Of a stretch of 64,000 bases of DNA, positions 8,533-16,203 are shown one piece after another. How positions within the stretch are numbered: position 1 is the stretch's first letter; every line of letters begins with the position of its first letter. The translations under genes were made by a program, and so were the position numbers. The notes below the pieces were generated by a model, which was not told the DNA's origin, ran no database searches, and saw nothing but the letters and a program-made list of their open reading frames with translations. The stretch spans positions 1-64,000 of the forward strand of contig CAJFQY010000006.1 in assembly GCA_904419315.1 (NCBI GenBank), given 5' to 3'. Origin of the DNA: Zongyangia gallinarum. Its GTDB lineage: Bacteria > Bacillota > Clostridia > Oscillospirales > Ruminococcaceae.

Positions 8533-9348
8533 TTATAACGTGTCCACACTGACATATTCCACATTTTGATCCACCTTTTCCCCTAGGAAGATGCCGGCTA
8601 TATTGGAAAACTCGTCGGTGCGGTCGCTGACATAATAATGGCATTCTCCTTGGCGGTCTTCACCGCTTCCCATACCATGCTGCATCAGATAGCCCTTCAC
8701 ATACCGGGCAGTAGCCTGGCCTGGATCCACCAAGGTTACCGAGTAATCCATCACCTGGGCGATAATGTCATAAATAATGGGATAGTGGGTACAGCCCAAG
8801 ATGAGGGTGTCAATATGCTCCTCAAAAAACGGCTCCAAATACATCTTCGCCGTCAGCCTTGTAATCTCATTGTCGGGGGCTACCAGCCCGTTTTCCACCA
8901 GCGGCACAAACAGCGGGCAATCCCGTCCCACCACCTTGGCCTCAGGACGGATCCCCCGGATGGCCTTGCCATAAGCCCCGGAACGGACTGTCGCCGTGGT
9001 GCCGATCACCCCGATTCTGCCGCTGTCCGACAGGGCCGCCGCCTCCTGGGCTGCTGGGAGCAGCACGCCGGTATAGGGAACTCTGACATCCTTGACATCC
9101 TTATCGGTCAGCACGGAACTGACTGTGCCACAGGCTGCCACAATCATTTTGACGTCGTGGCTACACAGGAAATTGATGTCCTGGGCCGCATAGCGGCGGA
9201 TGGTCTCACGGCTGCGGTTGCCGTAGGGTACCCGGCCTGTATCTCCAAAATAGACAATGTTTTCATGGGGGAGGATTTTTTTCAGCTCTTTGACCACCGT
9301 CAGCCCCCCAAGGCCTGAGTCAAAGACGCCGATGGGACGGTTATCCAT
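8533..9348 (-). CDS. murI: Glutamate racemase
   Basis: The 271-residue protein has the MurI signature DSGLGGLTV (residues 10-18) and the two catalytic cysteines in AACGT (Cys73) and GCTHYP (Cys186). It converts L-glutamate to D-glutamate for peptidoglycan. ATG 9348 is preferred over the GTG two codons upstream because AAGGGCGG is then well spaced. It overlaps the end of ddl by 8 bases, so two peptidoglycan precursor genes are coupled. Confidence 0.95.
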   Translation of the reverse strand: MDNRPIGVFDSGLGGLTVVKELKKILPHENIVYFGDTGRVPYGNRSRETIRRYAAQDINFLCSHDVKMIVAACGTVSSVLTDKDVKDVRVPYTGVLLPAAQEAAALSDSGRIGVIGTTATVRSGAYGKAIRGIRPEAKVVGRDCPLFVPLVENGLVAPDNEITRLTAKMYLEPFFEEHIDTLILGCTHYPIIYDIIAQVMDYSVTLVDPGQATARYVKGYLMQHGMGSGEDRQGECHYYVSDRTDEFSNIAGIFLGEKVDQNVEYVSVDTL

Positions 9349-10414
9349 TTGCACCCGCCCTTTCTATGGCAAGCTGAATGAGCCGGCGGATCAGCTCCGG
9401 ATAGCTTACGCCGGAATATTCCATCAGCTTGGGATACATGCTGATATCGGTAAAGCCCGGAATGGTGTTGGGCTCGTTGAGAAGTACCTTCCGGTCCGAC
9501 TTGCGCACAAAAAAGTCCACACGGGCAAAGCCGGAACAGCCCAGCGCCAAAAATGCCTTGCGGGCGGTCTCCTGAATCTCCTTGACCACCTCCGGCTCCA
9601 GACGGGCCGGGATATACAGGGCGGTGGTACCATCTTTATACTTGGCGTTGTAGTCATAGAATTCCGCCACAGGGACAATTTCCCCTATGACTGAAACAAA
9701 TGGATCGTCGTTGCCCAATACCGCGCATTCCACCTCGTCTCCCACCACCGCTTCTTCTACAATGATCTTGCGGTCGTGGGCAAAGGCCGTTTCAAAGGCC
9801 TTCTTCAGGGTTGTTTTGTCAGTGGCTTTGGTGATGCCCACCGAACTTCCCGCATTGGCTGGCTTGACAAACACCGGATAATGAAGCCTTTGGGCAATCC
9901 GCTTCTCGATCTCGTCAAAGCGGTCCATTTCATATTCCATCACCTTTTCCCACTGGACACCGGCAATACCAGCCTGTTCCAGAAGGGTACGGGTCACAGT
10001 CTTATCCATGCAGACTGCAGAGGACAGGGTACCGCAGCCCACACAGGGGATGCCGGCAATCTCCAGAAGGCCCTGCATGGTGCCGTCCTCTCCATTTTTC
10101 CCATGGAGAACGGGAAATACCACATCGAGGCGGATATTTTCCACATGATCGGGGTGGAAAACTGTCAGCCCATGGACGCTCCGGTCCGGTGAAAGGATCG
10201 CGGGAACGCAGTTTGCTTTCTCCCAGGATCCATCGGGGATCCTGTCGATCTCCCCGGTGTAGTGATACCACCGTCCATCCTTGGTGATGCCAACCATTAC
10301 GATGTCGAAATCATCCCGCGGCACATGGCGCAGGACAGAGGCGCCGGATACCAGTGAAACCTCATGCTCACTGGATGCGCCGCCGAATAGCACTGCCAGG
10401 GTAAGCCTTGACAT
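9341..10414 (-). CDS. ddl: D-alanine--D-alanine ligase
   Basis: An ATP-grasp enzyme of 357 residues, usual for Ddl. The N-terminus has LAVLFGGASSEHEVS, the glycine-rich Ddl signature HGKNGEDGT lies near residue 100, and the C-terminus has NEPNTIPGFT with the metal and D-Ala binding residues. It makes the D-Ala-D-Ala dipeptide for cell wall synthesis. AGGAG lies ten bases before the ATG at 10414; a GTG four codons upstream is too close to it. It is the first gene of ddl-murI-DUF1934-argS. Confidence 0.95.
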   Translation of the reverse strand: MSRLTLAVLFGGASSEHEVSLVSGASVLRHVPRDDFDIVMVGITKDGRWYHYTGEIDRIPDGSWEKANCVPAILSPDRSVHGLTVFHPDHVENIRLDVVFPVLHGKNGEDGTMQGLLEIAGIPCVGCGTLSSAVCMDKTVTRTLLEQAGIAGVQWEKVMEYEMDRFDEIEKRIAQRLHYPVFVKPANAGSSVGITKATDKTTLKKAFETAFAHDRKIIVEEAVVGDEVECAVLGNDDPFVSVIGEIVPVAEFYDYNAKYKDGTTALYIPARLEPEVVKEIQETARKAFLALGCSGFARVDFFVRKSDRKVLLNEPNTIPGFTDISMYPKLMEYSGVSYPELIRRLIQLAIERAGANG

Positions 10415-10611
10415 GGGCTGCCACACTCCTATACAATAAACTACATCTGCTTGCCCGAAGAAATACGGAAAAATACACAGATGTATCTTTGTCTTCTGTC
10501 AAAAGGACATTAACAATAGTAGTTTATCATAATACGTATTTCTTCGCAATTGTTTTGCCTGTAAATTCATAGTTGATTCTTACGGAATTTAGAATTTATT
10601 TTTAAATTTCC
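10415..10611. other. Divergent intergenic region ddl / rpmG
   Basis: AT-rich, no gene seen. It must hold the minus-strand promoter for the ddl operon; CATAATACGT-like -10 sequences are present, but I could not fix one promoter. Confidence 0.4.
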
Positions 10612-10641
10612 TTGACTTGTCCTATTCCCTTGTGGTATAGT
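10612..10641 (+). promoter_or_regulatory. Sigma-A-type promoter of the rpmG-secE-nusG operon
   Basis: TTGACT at 10612-10617, an 18-base spacer, and TATAGT at 10636-10641. This fits the strong translation-machinery operon downstream. Confidence 0.75.
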
Positions 10642-10649
10642 ATTACTAC

Positions 10650-10795
10650 CTCTAAAAGGGTTATTTTTTTATGCTCATTTTTACGGGCATAAAAAAGGGT
10701 TCCCCTTTCTCGCCCTATGGGCAGCCGAAAAGGGATGGCAAAACTCAAGCGTTCTCTTTACGAGGGAGGCAAAAAATTCCGTTACTCAGGAGGTG
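10650..10795 (+). promoter_or_regulatory. Structured 5' leader of rpmG
   Basis: About 150 bases of leader with stacked inverted repeats: ATGCTC/GGGCAT around 10670-10690, and CCCTTTC ... GAAAAGGG enclosing GCCC-TAT-GGGC around 10694-10728. No known riboswitch or tRNA was recognised. The reading frame is open through part of it, but there is no ribosome site ahead of the ATG at 10717. Confidence 0.4.
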
Positions 10796-10800
10796 CCGAT

Positions 10801-10950
10801 ATGAGAGTCAAAGTTACTTTGGCCTGCACAGAGTGCAAACAGCGCAACTACAACACCATGAAGAACAAGAAGAACGATCCTGACAGGCTCGAAATGAACA
10901 AGTATTGTCGTTTCTGCAGGAAACACACGCTTCACAAGGAAACCAAATAG
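10801..10950 (+). CDS. rpmG: 50S ribosomal protein L33
   Basis: The 49-residue zinc-ribbon protein begins MRVKVTLACTECKQRNY and has two CxxC pairs (CTEC and CRFC), the metal-binding C+ form of L33. CAGGAGG precedes the ATG. Position ahead of secE and nusG is the common Firmicute order. Confidence 0.95.
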   Translation: MRVKVTLACTECKQRNYNTMKNKKNDPDRLEMNKYCRFCRKHTLHKETK

Positions 10951-10973
10951 GCGAGAAAGGCGGTACTGTCGAG

Positions 10974-11219
10974 ATGTCATCTACGCAAGCGAAGGACACA
11001 AAAAAAGGCAGGTTTAATCCGGTGAATCTCGCCAAAAGAATTGGCCGTTTCTTCAAAGACATGAGGGGCGAGACCAAAAAGATCGTTTGGCCCACTAGAA
11101 GACAGGTTATCAACAACACCATTGTGGTGCTTGTCATGATGCTGATTGTGGGCATATTCATCTGGGGTGTCGATGCCATCATGTCCCTGCTGGTCAATGC
11201 TTTCCTTACAAACGCTTAA
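10974..11219 (+). CDS. secE: Preprotein translocase subunit SecE
   Basis: 81 residues: a basic amphipathic stretch with MRGETKKIVWPTRRQV, the SecE signature, then one transmembrane helix. It clamps SecY in the membrane. The start at 10974 follows GAAAGGCGG. It lies between rpmG and nusG. Confidence 0.95.
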   Translation: MSSTQAKDTKKGRFNPVNLAKRIGRFFKDMRGETKKIVWPTRRQVINNTIVVLVMMLIVGIFIWGVDAIMSLLVNAFLTNA

Positions 11220-11244
11220 GCGAAAAGCGTGGAGGGATTAAATC

Positions 11245-11766
11245 ATGTCTGAATCCGCAAAATGGTATGTTGTCCACACCTATTCCGGCTATGAGAATAA
11301 GGTGGCTCAAAACATTGAAAAAGCGGTGGAAAACCGCGGCCTTCACGATTTGATCCACGAGGTAAAAATTCCCACCGAAACGGTGGTAGAGGTCAAGGAC
11401 AACAAAAGTCGCGAAGTGGAACGCAAAATCTTTCCCGGCTATGTGCTGGTAAAGATGGTTTTGACCGACGACAGCTGGTATGTCGTGCGCAATACCCGCG
11501 GGTGTACCGGATTTGTCGGCCCGGGTTCCAAGCCAGTCCCCCTCACAGACGCTGAGGTGGAGGCACTGGGCGTGGAAACCAAACAGGTCGAGGTTACCTA
11601 TGCTGTAGGCGATTCCGTTAAAATTATCGAGGGTCCCTTGGAAGGCTTTGTCGGAACAGTGGATTCTCTGGATCGGGAAGCCGGATCTGTGAGAGTAATC
11701 GTTTCCATGTTTGGCAGGGAAACCCCGGTAGAGTTGGAACTTGGCCAGGTCGAAACCGTAAACTAA
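11245..11766 (+). CDS. nusG: Transcription termination/antitermination protein NusG
   Basis: 173 residues with the NGN domain opening KWYVVHTYSGYE, the VRNTRGCTGFVG segment, and a C-terminal KOW domain (VKIIEGPLEGFVGTV). It binds RNA polymerase and couples transcription to termination or translation factors. It follows secE by 25 bases, with GGAGG ahead of the ATG. Confidence 0.96.
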   Translation: MSESAKWYVVHTYSGYENKVAQNIEKAVENRGLHDLIHEVKIPTETVVEVKDNKSREVERKIFPGYVLVKMVLTDDSWYVVRNTRGCTGFVGPGSKPVPLTDAEVEALGVETKQVEVTYAVGDSVKIIEGPLEGFVGTVDSLDREAGSVRVIVSMFGRETPVELELGQVETVN

Positions 11767-11779
11767 TCTTTTTAGGGAA

Positions 11780-11861
11780 CTTAAAGGCCCTTGGGGGGCT
11801 TTAAGCTACACAGGAATCCACCTGTGTTTTACAGGGTGAAGATGAAAAAGTGGAGCTTCAC
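11780..11861 (+). promoter_or_regulatory. Chain of three hairpins between nusG and rplK
   Basis: Inverted repeats at 11780-11786/11799-11805 (CTTAAAG/CTTTAAG), 11808-11814/11821-11827 (ACACAGG/CCTGTGT) and 11836-11841/11856-11861 (GTGAAG/CTTCAC). None has a long T run, so they look like mRNA leader structure or processing sites rather than a terminator. Confidence 0.55.
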
Positions 11862-11863
11862 CT

Positions 11864-11901
11864 GTGGGAGGAATTTTTTAAGAAATTCCGCCATTGACCA
11901 C
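11864..11901 (+). promoter_or_regulatory. L1-type r-protein leader element before rplK
   Basis: GTGGGAGGAATTT ... AAATTCCGCC..TGACCAC can fold into a GTGG/CCAC outer stem, an asymmetric internal loop and a GGAATTT/AAATTCC inner stem. The same layout recurs before rplA, which suggests a shared protein binding site, probably for L1. The L1 assignment is inference. Confidence 0.55.
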
Positions 11902-11921
11902 AATTTTTGGAGGTGCAAATT

Positions 11922-12347
11922 ATGGCTCAGAAGGTAGTCGGCTATATTAAGCTGCAAATTCCGGCCGGAAAAGCCACCCCGGCGCCGCCAGTAGGTCCTG
12001 CTCTGGGACAGCACGGCGTCAACATTATGGCTTTCACAAAAGATTTCAATGAGCGTACAAAGAATGACGCAGGTTTGATCATTCCTGTTGTCATCACCGT
12101 TTATGCTGACCGCTCCTTTACGTTCGTTACCAAGACACCGCCCGCAGCGGTCCTGATCAAAAAGGCCTGCGGCATTGAAAGCGGTTCCGGCGTGCCGAAC
12201 AAAACCAAAGTCGCAAAGATCACCAAGGAGCAGGTCGAAAAGATTGCACAGCAGAAGATGCCTGACCTCAACGCGGCCAACATTGAGTCCGCTATGAGCA
12301 TGATCGCGGGAACAGCTCGCAGCATGGGCATTGAAGTTGTAGACTAA
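11922..12347 (+). CDS. rplK: 50S ribosomal protein L11
   Basis: 141 residues, normal for L11, with the proline-rich PAGKATPAPPVGPALGQHGVN segment near the N-terminus and a C-terminal RNA-binding domain ending in GTARSMGIEV. It binds the GTPase-associated region of 23S rRNA. The start at 11922 follows GGAGG; an in-frame upstream start would run into the leader element. Confidence 0.97.
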   Translation: MAQKVVGYIKLQIPAGKATPAPPVGPALGQHGVNIMAFTKDFNERTKNDAGLIIPVVITVYADRSFTFVTKTPPAAVLIKKACGIESGSGVPNKTKVAKITKEQVEKIAQQKMPDLNAANIESAMSMIAGTARSMGIEVVD

Positions 12348-12356
12348 TGCTCTCCG

Positions 12357-12383
12357 GTGGGAGGAACATTCCGTAAACACCAC
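12357..12383 (+). promoter_or_regulatory. L1-type r-protein leader element before rplA
   Basis: GTGGGAGGAACATTCC..AAACACCAC: outer stem GTGG (12357-12360) with CCAC (12380-12383), an internal loop, inner stem GGA/TCC. It is a shorter copy of the element at 11864-11901 and sits just ahead of the rplA ribosome site, well placed for feedback control of translation. Confidence 0.6.
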
Positions 12384-12402
12384 TTATGAGGGAGGAACAC
12401 AA

Positions 12403-13098
12403 ATGAAACACGGTAAAAAATATCAAGACAGTTCCAAACTGTTCGACCGCTTCCAGACTTACGATTCCACCGAGGCGTTGGATCTGGCTGTGAAAACCGC
12501 GAAAGCAAAGTTTGACGAAACTGTTGAAGTTCATGTAAGACTGGGCGTTGACTCCCGCCATGCTGACCAGCAGGTCCGTGGCGCTGTTGTTCTGCCCAAC
12601 GGAACCGGCAAACAGGTCCGGGTTCTGGTCTTTGCCAAAGGCGACAACATCGCTGCTGCTCAGGCAGCTGGTGCTGAGTTTGTCGGCGGCGAGGATATGA
12701 TGCAGAAAATCCAGCAGGAGAACTGGCTGGACTTTGACGTTGTCATCGCTTCTCCTGATATGATGGGCGTTGTGGGACGTCTGGGTAAAATCCTTGGCCC
12801 CCGCGGACTCATGCCCAACCCCAAAGCTGGCACCGTTACCCCCGATGTGGCCAAAGCGGTCACCGAGGCAAAAGCTGGTAAGATTGAGTATCGTCTTGAC
12901 AAGACCAACATTATCCACTGCCCCATCGGAAAGGCTTCCTTTGGCGTAGAGAAACTCAGCGAGAACCTGAACACTTTGATGGACGCCATTGTCAAAGCGA
13001 AACCCGCAGCAGCAAAGGGCCAGTATATCAAATCCTGTGTGGTTGCTACCACCATGGGCCCTGGCATCAAGATCAACCCTGCAAAATATTCTGCATAA
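12403..13098 (+). CDS. rplA: 50S ribosomal protein L1
   Basis: 231 residues, usual for L1. Conserved blocks include the ILGPRGLMPNPKAGTV motif near residue 130, and the C-terminal VATTMGPGIKINP. It forms the L1 stalk and in many bacteria represses its own mRNA. GAGGGAGG precedes the ATG. Third ribosome-related gene after nusG. Confidence 0.97.
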   Translation: MKHGKKYQDSSKLFDRFQTYDSTEALDLAVKTAKAKFDETVEVHVRLGVDSRHADQQVRGAVVLPNGTGKQVRVLVFAKGDNIAAAQAAGAEFVGGEDMMQKIQQENWLDFDVVIASPDMMGVVGRLGKILGPRGLMPNPKAGTVTPDVAKAVTEAKAGKIEYRLDKTNIIHCPIGKASFGVEKLSENLNTLMDAIVKAKPAAAKGQYIKSCVVATTMGPGIKINPAKYSA

Positions 13099-13124
13099 GT
13101 TCTAAACTGCTCATTGACATGAGC

Positions 13125-13302
13125 TTCGTTTCATGATAAAATAATAGAGCTGTTTTCCAAAGACAGCAGGTGGTCAAACATAATGGGTTTTTTACCCGCC
13201 TGCCGAGGATGCGCAACACATGGATATTCCCGCGTTATATAGACGCTGGGTCTTCCGTTTTGTATGTATTGCCCTTCCTGCGGTTGCGGGAAGGGCTTTT
13301 TG
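13125..13302 (+). ncRNA. L10 leader with transcription attenuator
   Basis: The 290-base gap before rplJ holds GCAGGTGG (13166-13173) pairing with CCGCCTGC (13196-13203), followed by CGAGGATGCGC, the layout of the ribosomal protein L10 leader. A rho-independent terminator follows (arms 13271-13278 and 13289-13296, then TTTTT). Excess L10(L12)4 presumably favours termination. The start of the element is approximate. Confidence 0.8.
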
Positions 13303-13389
13303 TTTGTCCGGTATTTCGTTTCAATTTGATTCTGATCAATTGGATATTTTTCTCCCGGCTTTCGGGGGAGCTTCAGGAGGTGAAACATC

Positions 13390-13923
13390 TTGCCAAATGA
13401 GAAAGTACTGCAGAGCAAACAGCAGCTGGTCGCCGATCTGGCTCAGAAGCTGAAGGATGCTTCCGCCGGCGTCATCGTCGACTATAAGGGCATCACTGTT
13501 GCAGATGATACCAAGCTTCGTCGTGACCTGCGGGCTGCAGGCGTTGAGTATTCTGTTATCAAAAACACCATGCTCCGCTTCGCTCTCAAGGGAACCGATC
13601 TGGAGGAGATTTCCTCTGTATTGGAGGGTACCACCGCTCTGGCTACCAGCGCAACCGATCCTGTTGCTGCTGCTAAGATTCTGTGCAAATATTCCGATGA
13701 CACCAAAGGAAAGTTCGCCATCAAGGCCGGCTTTGTTGACGGAAAAGCACTGGATGCCGAAGGCGTCAAGGCACTTTCCAAACTGCCTTCCAGAGAAGAG
13801 CTCATCGCCAAGACTCTGGGTGGACTCAACGCACCGATCTCCGGTTTTGCAAACGTACTGTCTGCCAACCTGCGTGGTCTGGTCGTTGCGCTTAATGCTA
13901 TTGCTGAAAAACAGAGCGCATAA
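13390..13923 (+). CDS. rplJ: 50S ribosomal protein L10
   Basis: 177 residues. The N-terminal KQQLVADLAQKLKDASAGVIVDY block and the VIKNTMLRFAL segment are typical of L10, and the C-terminal helix for L7/L12 binding is present. The start is a TTG at 13390, six bases after CAGGAGG-TGAAACATC; no ATG fits. It follows the L10 leader and precedes rplL. Confidence 0.96.
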   Translation: MPNEKVLQSKQQLVADLAQKLKDASAGVIVDYKGITVADDTKLRRDLRAAGVEYSVIKNTMLRFALKGTDLEEISSVLEGTTALATSATDPVAAAKILCKYSDDTKGKFAIKAGFVDGKALDAEGVKALSKLPSREELIAKTLGGLNAPISGFANVLSANLRGLVVALNAIAEKQSA

Positions 13924-13980
13924 GGGATGATTTCCCGCGCTAAAAACAAAAGAAAAGAATTTATATGGAGGTAACATATC

Positions 13981-14361
13981 ATGGCTTCTGAGAAAGTTTT
14001 GAATCTGATTGAAGAGGTTAAATCCCTGACCGTTCTGGAGCTCTCCGAGCTGGTAAAAGCTCTGGAAGAGGAGTTCGGCGTTTCCGCTGCTGCTCCTGTT
14101 GCTGTTGCTGCTGCTCCTGCTGCTGGTGGCGCTGCTGCCGCTGAGGAGAAAACCGAGTTTGACGTCATCCTGAAGAGCGCTGGCGCAAGCAAGATGGGCG
14201 TTATCAAACTGGTCAAAGAGATCACTGGCCTGGGCCTGAAAGAGTCCAAAGAGCTGGTTGACAACGCTCCTAAAGCCATCAAAGAGGGCGTTTCCAAAGC
14301 TGATGCTGACGACATCTCCAAGAAGCTGACCGATGCAGGCGCTGAAGTTGAGGTAAAATAA
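13981..14361 (+). CDS. rplL: 50S ribosomal protein L7/L12
   Basis: 126 residues: an N-terminal dimerisation helix, an Ala/Gly-rich hinge (about residues 37-55) and the C-terminal factor-binding domain with KMGVIKLVKEITGLGLKE. TGGAGG precedes the ATG. Unusually it is the last gene of the operon; a terminator follows instead of rpoB. Confidence 0.97.
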   Translation: MASEKVLNLIEEVKSLTVLELSELVKALEEEFGVSAAAPVAVAAAPAAGGAAAAEEKTEFDVILKSAGASKMGVIKLVKEITGLGLKESKELVDNAPKAIKEGVSKADADDISKKLTDAGAEVEVK

Positions 14362-14374
14362 GTCACTTTTACAG

Positions 14375-14409
14375 AAAAAAGCGGAGCCAATATTGGCTCC
14401 GCTTTTTTA
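14375..14409 (+). terminator. Terminator after rplL
   Basis: Perfect 11-bp arms in a 22-base palindrome at 14381-14402 with a run of T to 14408 and a run of A before it. It closes the ribosomal operon and may also serve the convergent flavodoxin operon. Confidence 0.9.
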
Positions 14410-14500
14410 TTATTCTTTCTGGTCTGTGAATCGTTTACAATCTTTTCTCTTCTTTCCAGATTTTCCTCTGGGCAGATTGTCATCCATGCTCAATCAATTC

Positions 14501-15037
14501 TTATTTTAGCTGATTTCCCAATTGATATGCCTGCCGGGGAAACATAGAATGCTGGGTCATAGAAGGTGTGCCACAACCGGTTCCTAAAATCATCCCCATA
14601 TCTGTCAGGTTCAAATAACGCACCAGCGTTTTATAATGGCATTCCAACGCCTCGAAGGTCCAGTTGTCGCTGTTCCACGCGGCAGCCAATAAAGCTGATT
14701 TCATATGTTTGCGCTGGATACTGCTATTAAACGCACAGAAGCGGTCAATGAGTGTCTTTAGTTGGGCTGACATTCCATAATAATACAGTGGCGTCACAAA
14801 AACCACCATATCCGCCTCTAAAATCTTGGGGCGGATTTTTTCCATATCATCCTTCTGCACACAGGGGCCCTCATAACCACAGTGAATACATCCGGTACAG
14901 GGATGAATGTTCCCATGGGCAGCATCGATAATTTCCACCGTGTGACCAGCTGCTTCCGCCCCCTGCCTGAAACTGTCGGCCAGCAGGTTGGAGGAACCAT
15001 TTCGATTTGGGCTGCCTTCCAACATGATAATTTTCAT
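14501..15037 (-). CDS. NADPH-dependent FMN reductase / iron-sulfur flavoprotein-type protein
   Basis: 178 residues with a flavodoxin-like FMN site at the N-terminus (EGSPNRNGSSNLL, residues 7-19). A CTGCIHCGYEGPC cysteine cluster near residue 48 resembles the [4Fe-4S] site of archaeal and clostridial iron-sulfur flavoproteins. It probably transfers electrons from a low-potential donor. The physiological partner is unknown. The ribosome site (GAGG, about 12 bases upstream) is weak. It is the last gene of a four-gene flavodoxin/lipoprotein group. Confidence 0.8.
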   Translation of the reverse strand: MKIIMLEGSPNRNGSSNLLADSFRQGAEAAGHTVEIIDAAHGNIHPCTGCIHCGYEGPCVQKDDMEKIRPKILEADMVVFVTPLYYYGMSAQLKTLIDRFCAFNSSIQRKHMKSALLAAAWNSDNWTFEALECHYKTLVRYLNLTDMGMILGTGCGTPSMTQHSMFPRQAYQLGNQLK

Positions 15038-15122
15038 GGTCTGTTTCGCCTCACTTCCTTTGTATCAAGTGATCTGCGGCAACTTTCCGGCTTTGGTATA
15101 GCCGACTCCTTCTTACGGAGGC

Positions 15123-15596
15123 TTAAAGGTCTGCTGCCCACCGTTTCAGCATATCCTCAGAGGGATTTCCATTAAGCAATCTCCCTTCCTTGATCACTGC
15201 ACCTGCGCAGCTGGAGGCGAGCTCCTTTGCCGTCTTCCCCATGCCGCTGCCGCCGGAAGTGGCAAACAAAATGATAGTTTTGCCGGTGAAGTCATAGCTT
15301 TCCAAAAAGGAACGGATGATGGTAGGCGCTGTGTACCACCAGATAGGAAACCCTAAAAAGATCCGGTCATAGTCCTGGATCTTGGCGTCTGTATCGGCCA
15401 GTTCTGGACGGGAGGAAGGATCGTTCATTTCCACTGAACTGCGGGAATGCCTATCCTGCCAGTTGAGATCCGCCTGGGTATACGGCACAGCCGGTTTGAT
15501 TTCGTATAGGTCACCGTCGGTTGCTGCTGCCAATTTTTCCGCAACGCCCTTGGTGACACCACTTGCTGAGAAAAAGGCTACTAAAGTTTTTTTCAT
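15123..15596 (-). CDS. Flavodoxin
   Basis: 157 residues starting MKKTLVAFFSASGVTKG, an FMN phosphate-binding loop variant. It has a YDRIFLGFPIWWYTAPTII block, and the TSGGSGMGKT segment near residue 115. Both are characteristic of long-chain flavodoxin-like proteins related to the adjacent lipoprotein flavodoxin. AAGGAGG lies ten bases before ATG 15596. It is cytoplasmic, in contrast to its lipoprotein relative at 16204-16953. Confidence 0.88.
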   Translation of the reverse strand: MKKTLVAFFSASGVTKGVAEKLAAATDGDLYEIKPAVPYTQADLNWQDRHSRSSVEMNDPSSRPELADTDAKIQDYDRIFLGFPIWWYTAPTIIRSFLESYDFTGKTIILFATSGGSGMGKTAKELASSCAGAVIKEGRLLNGNPSEDMLKRWAADL

Positions 15597-15630
15597 ATGA
15601 TTTGTCCTCCTTGTCACTTTACATTTTAGG

Positions 15631-16185
15631 CTATTCTATCACATCAATCGTGATGGTTCCAGACATCTCACCGACCAGCTCCCCGCCAGAAACAACCTGT
15701 CCCAGTTCATACAGGGAGGGATTCTCGTTATAGTCTCCGTAAAACATCACTACGTCTCCCCAGGGAGCATAATAGGCCAGCGTGCCAGCTCCCCCTTGCG
15801 CCAATGGAGTATTGTCCGTATCCAGCTGCTGGGTCGGATAAAAGATTTTCTCGTTGGTGCTGTAATCCTCCACCTCGATGGTGAGGGGCAGCTGCTCATA
15901 GAAAGAGGCGGCCGCCCCACCATCGTTAAGCTGGTAAACAACAACATTTTCTCCAAACCGGACAGAAATCTGCCGGGATGATGTAATTTCCGGCTCTTCC
16001 GAATCTTCTGACGCTGAGGGTATTTCTACCACAGAAAGCGGTTCTGATGTTGCGAGTGGCTTCGATTCTCCTGCGTCAGAAGACGATTCTGTTACAGGAG
16101 ATGACGATTCCTGATCGTTGGCACCGCAGGCCGAAAGAGTAAATACCGTCAGGCAAAGAAGGACTACGCCAAAAAGTTTTTTCAT
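15631..16185 (-). CDS. Cyclophilin-like fold lipoprotein
   Basis: 184 residues with a lipoprotein signal (LSAC, Cys20), a Ser/Glu-rich linker to about residue 65, and a C-terminal domain of about 110 residues resembling the bacterial cyclophilin-like family (PF18050-type). This domain has QLPLTIEVEDY and a YYAPWGDVVMFYGDY segment. It is probably a surface-anchored protein of unknown ligand. Such domains are often found next to flavodoxin genes. GGAAGAG precedes the ATG; 18 bases separate it from the upstream gene. Confidence 0.75.
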   Translation of the reverse strand: MKKLFGVVLLCLTVFTLSACGANDQESSSPVTESSSDAGESKPLATSEPLSVVEIPSASEDSEEPEITSSRQISVRFGENVVVYQLNDGGAAASFYEQLPLTIEVEDYSTNEKIFYPTQQLDTDNTPLAQGGAGTLAYYAPWGDVVMFYGDYNENPSLYELGQVVSGGELVGEMSGTITIDVIE

Positions 16186-16203
16186 ATTCTCTTCCTCCCG
16201 CTA

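Noticed and set aside
10650..10795. tRNA-like GGTTCCCC segment before rpmG
   Set aside because: No acceptor stem, anticodon arm or T-arm can be built around it.
10717..10800. In-frame upstream extension of rpmG
   Set aside because: It would add 28 basic residues absent from L33 and has no ribosome site; ATG 10801 has an ideal one.
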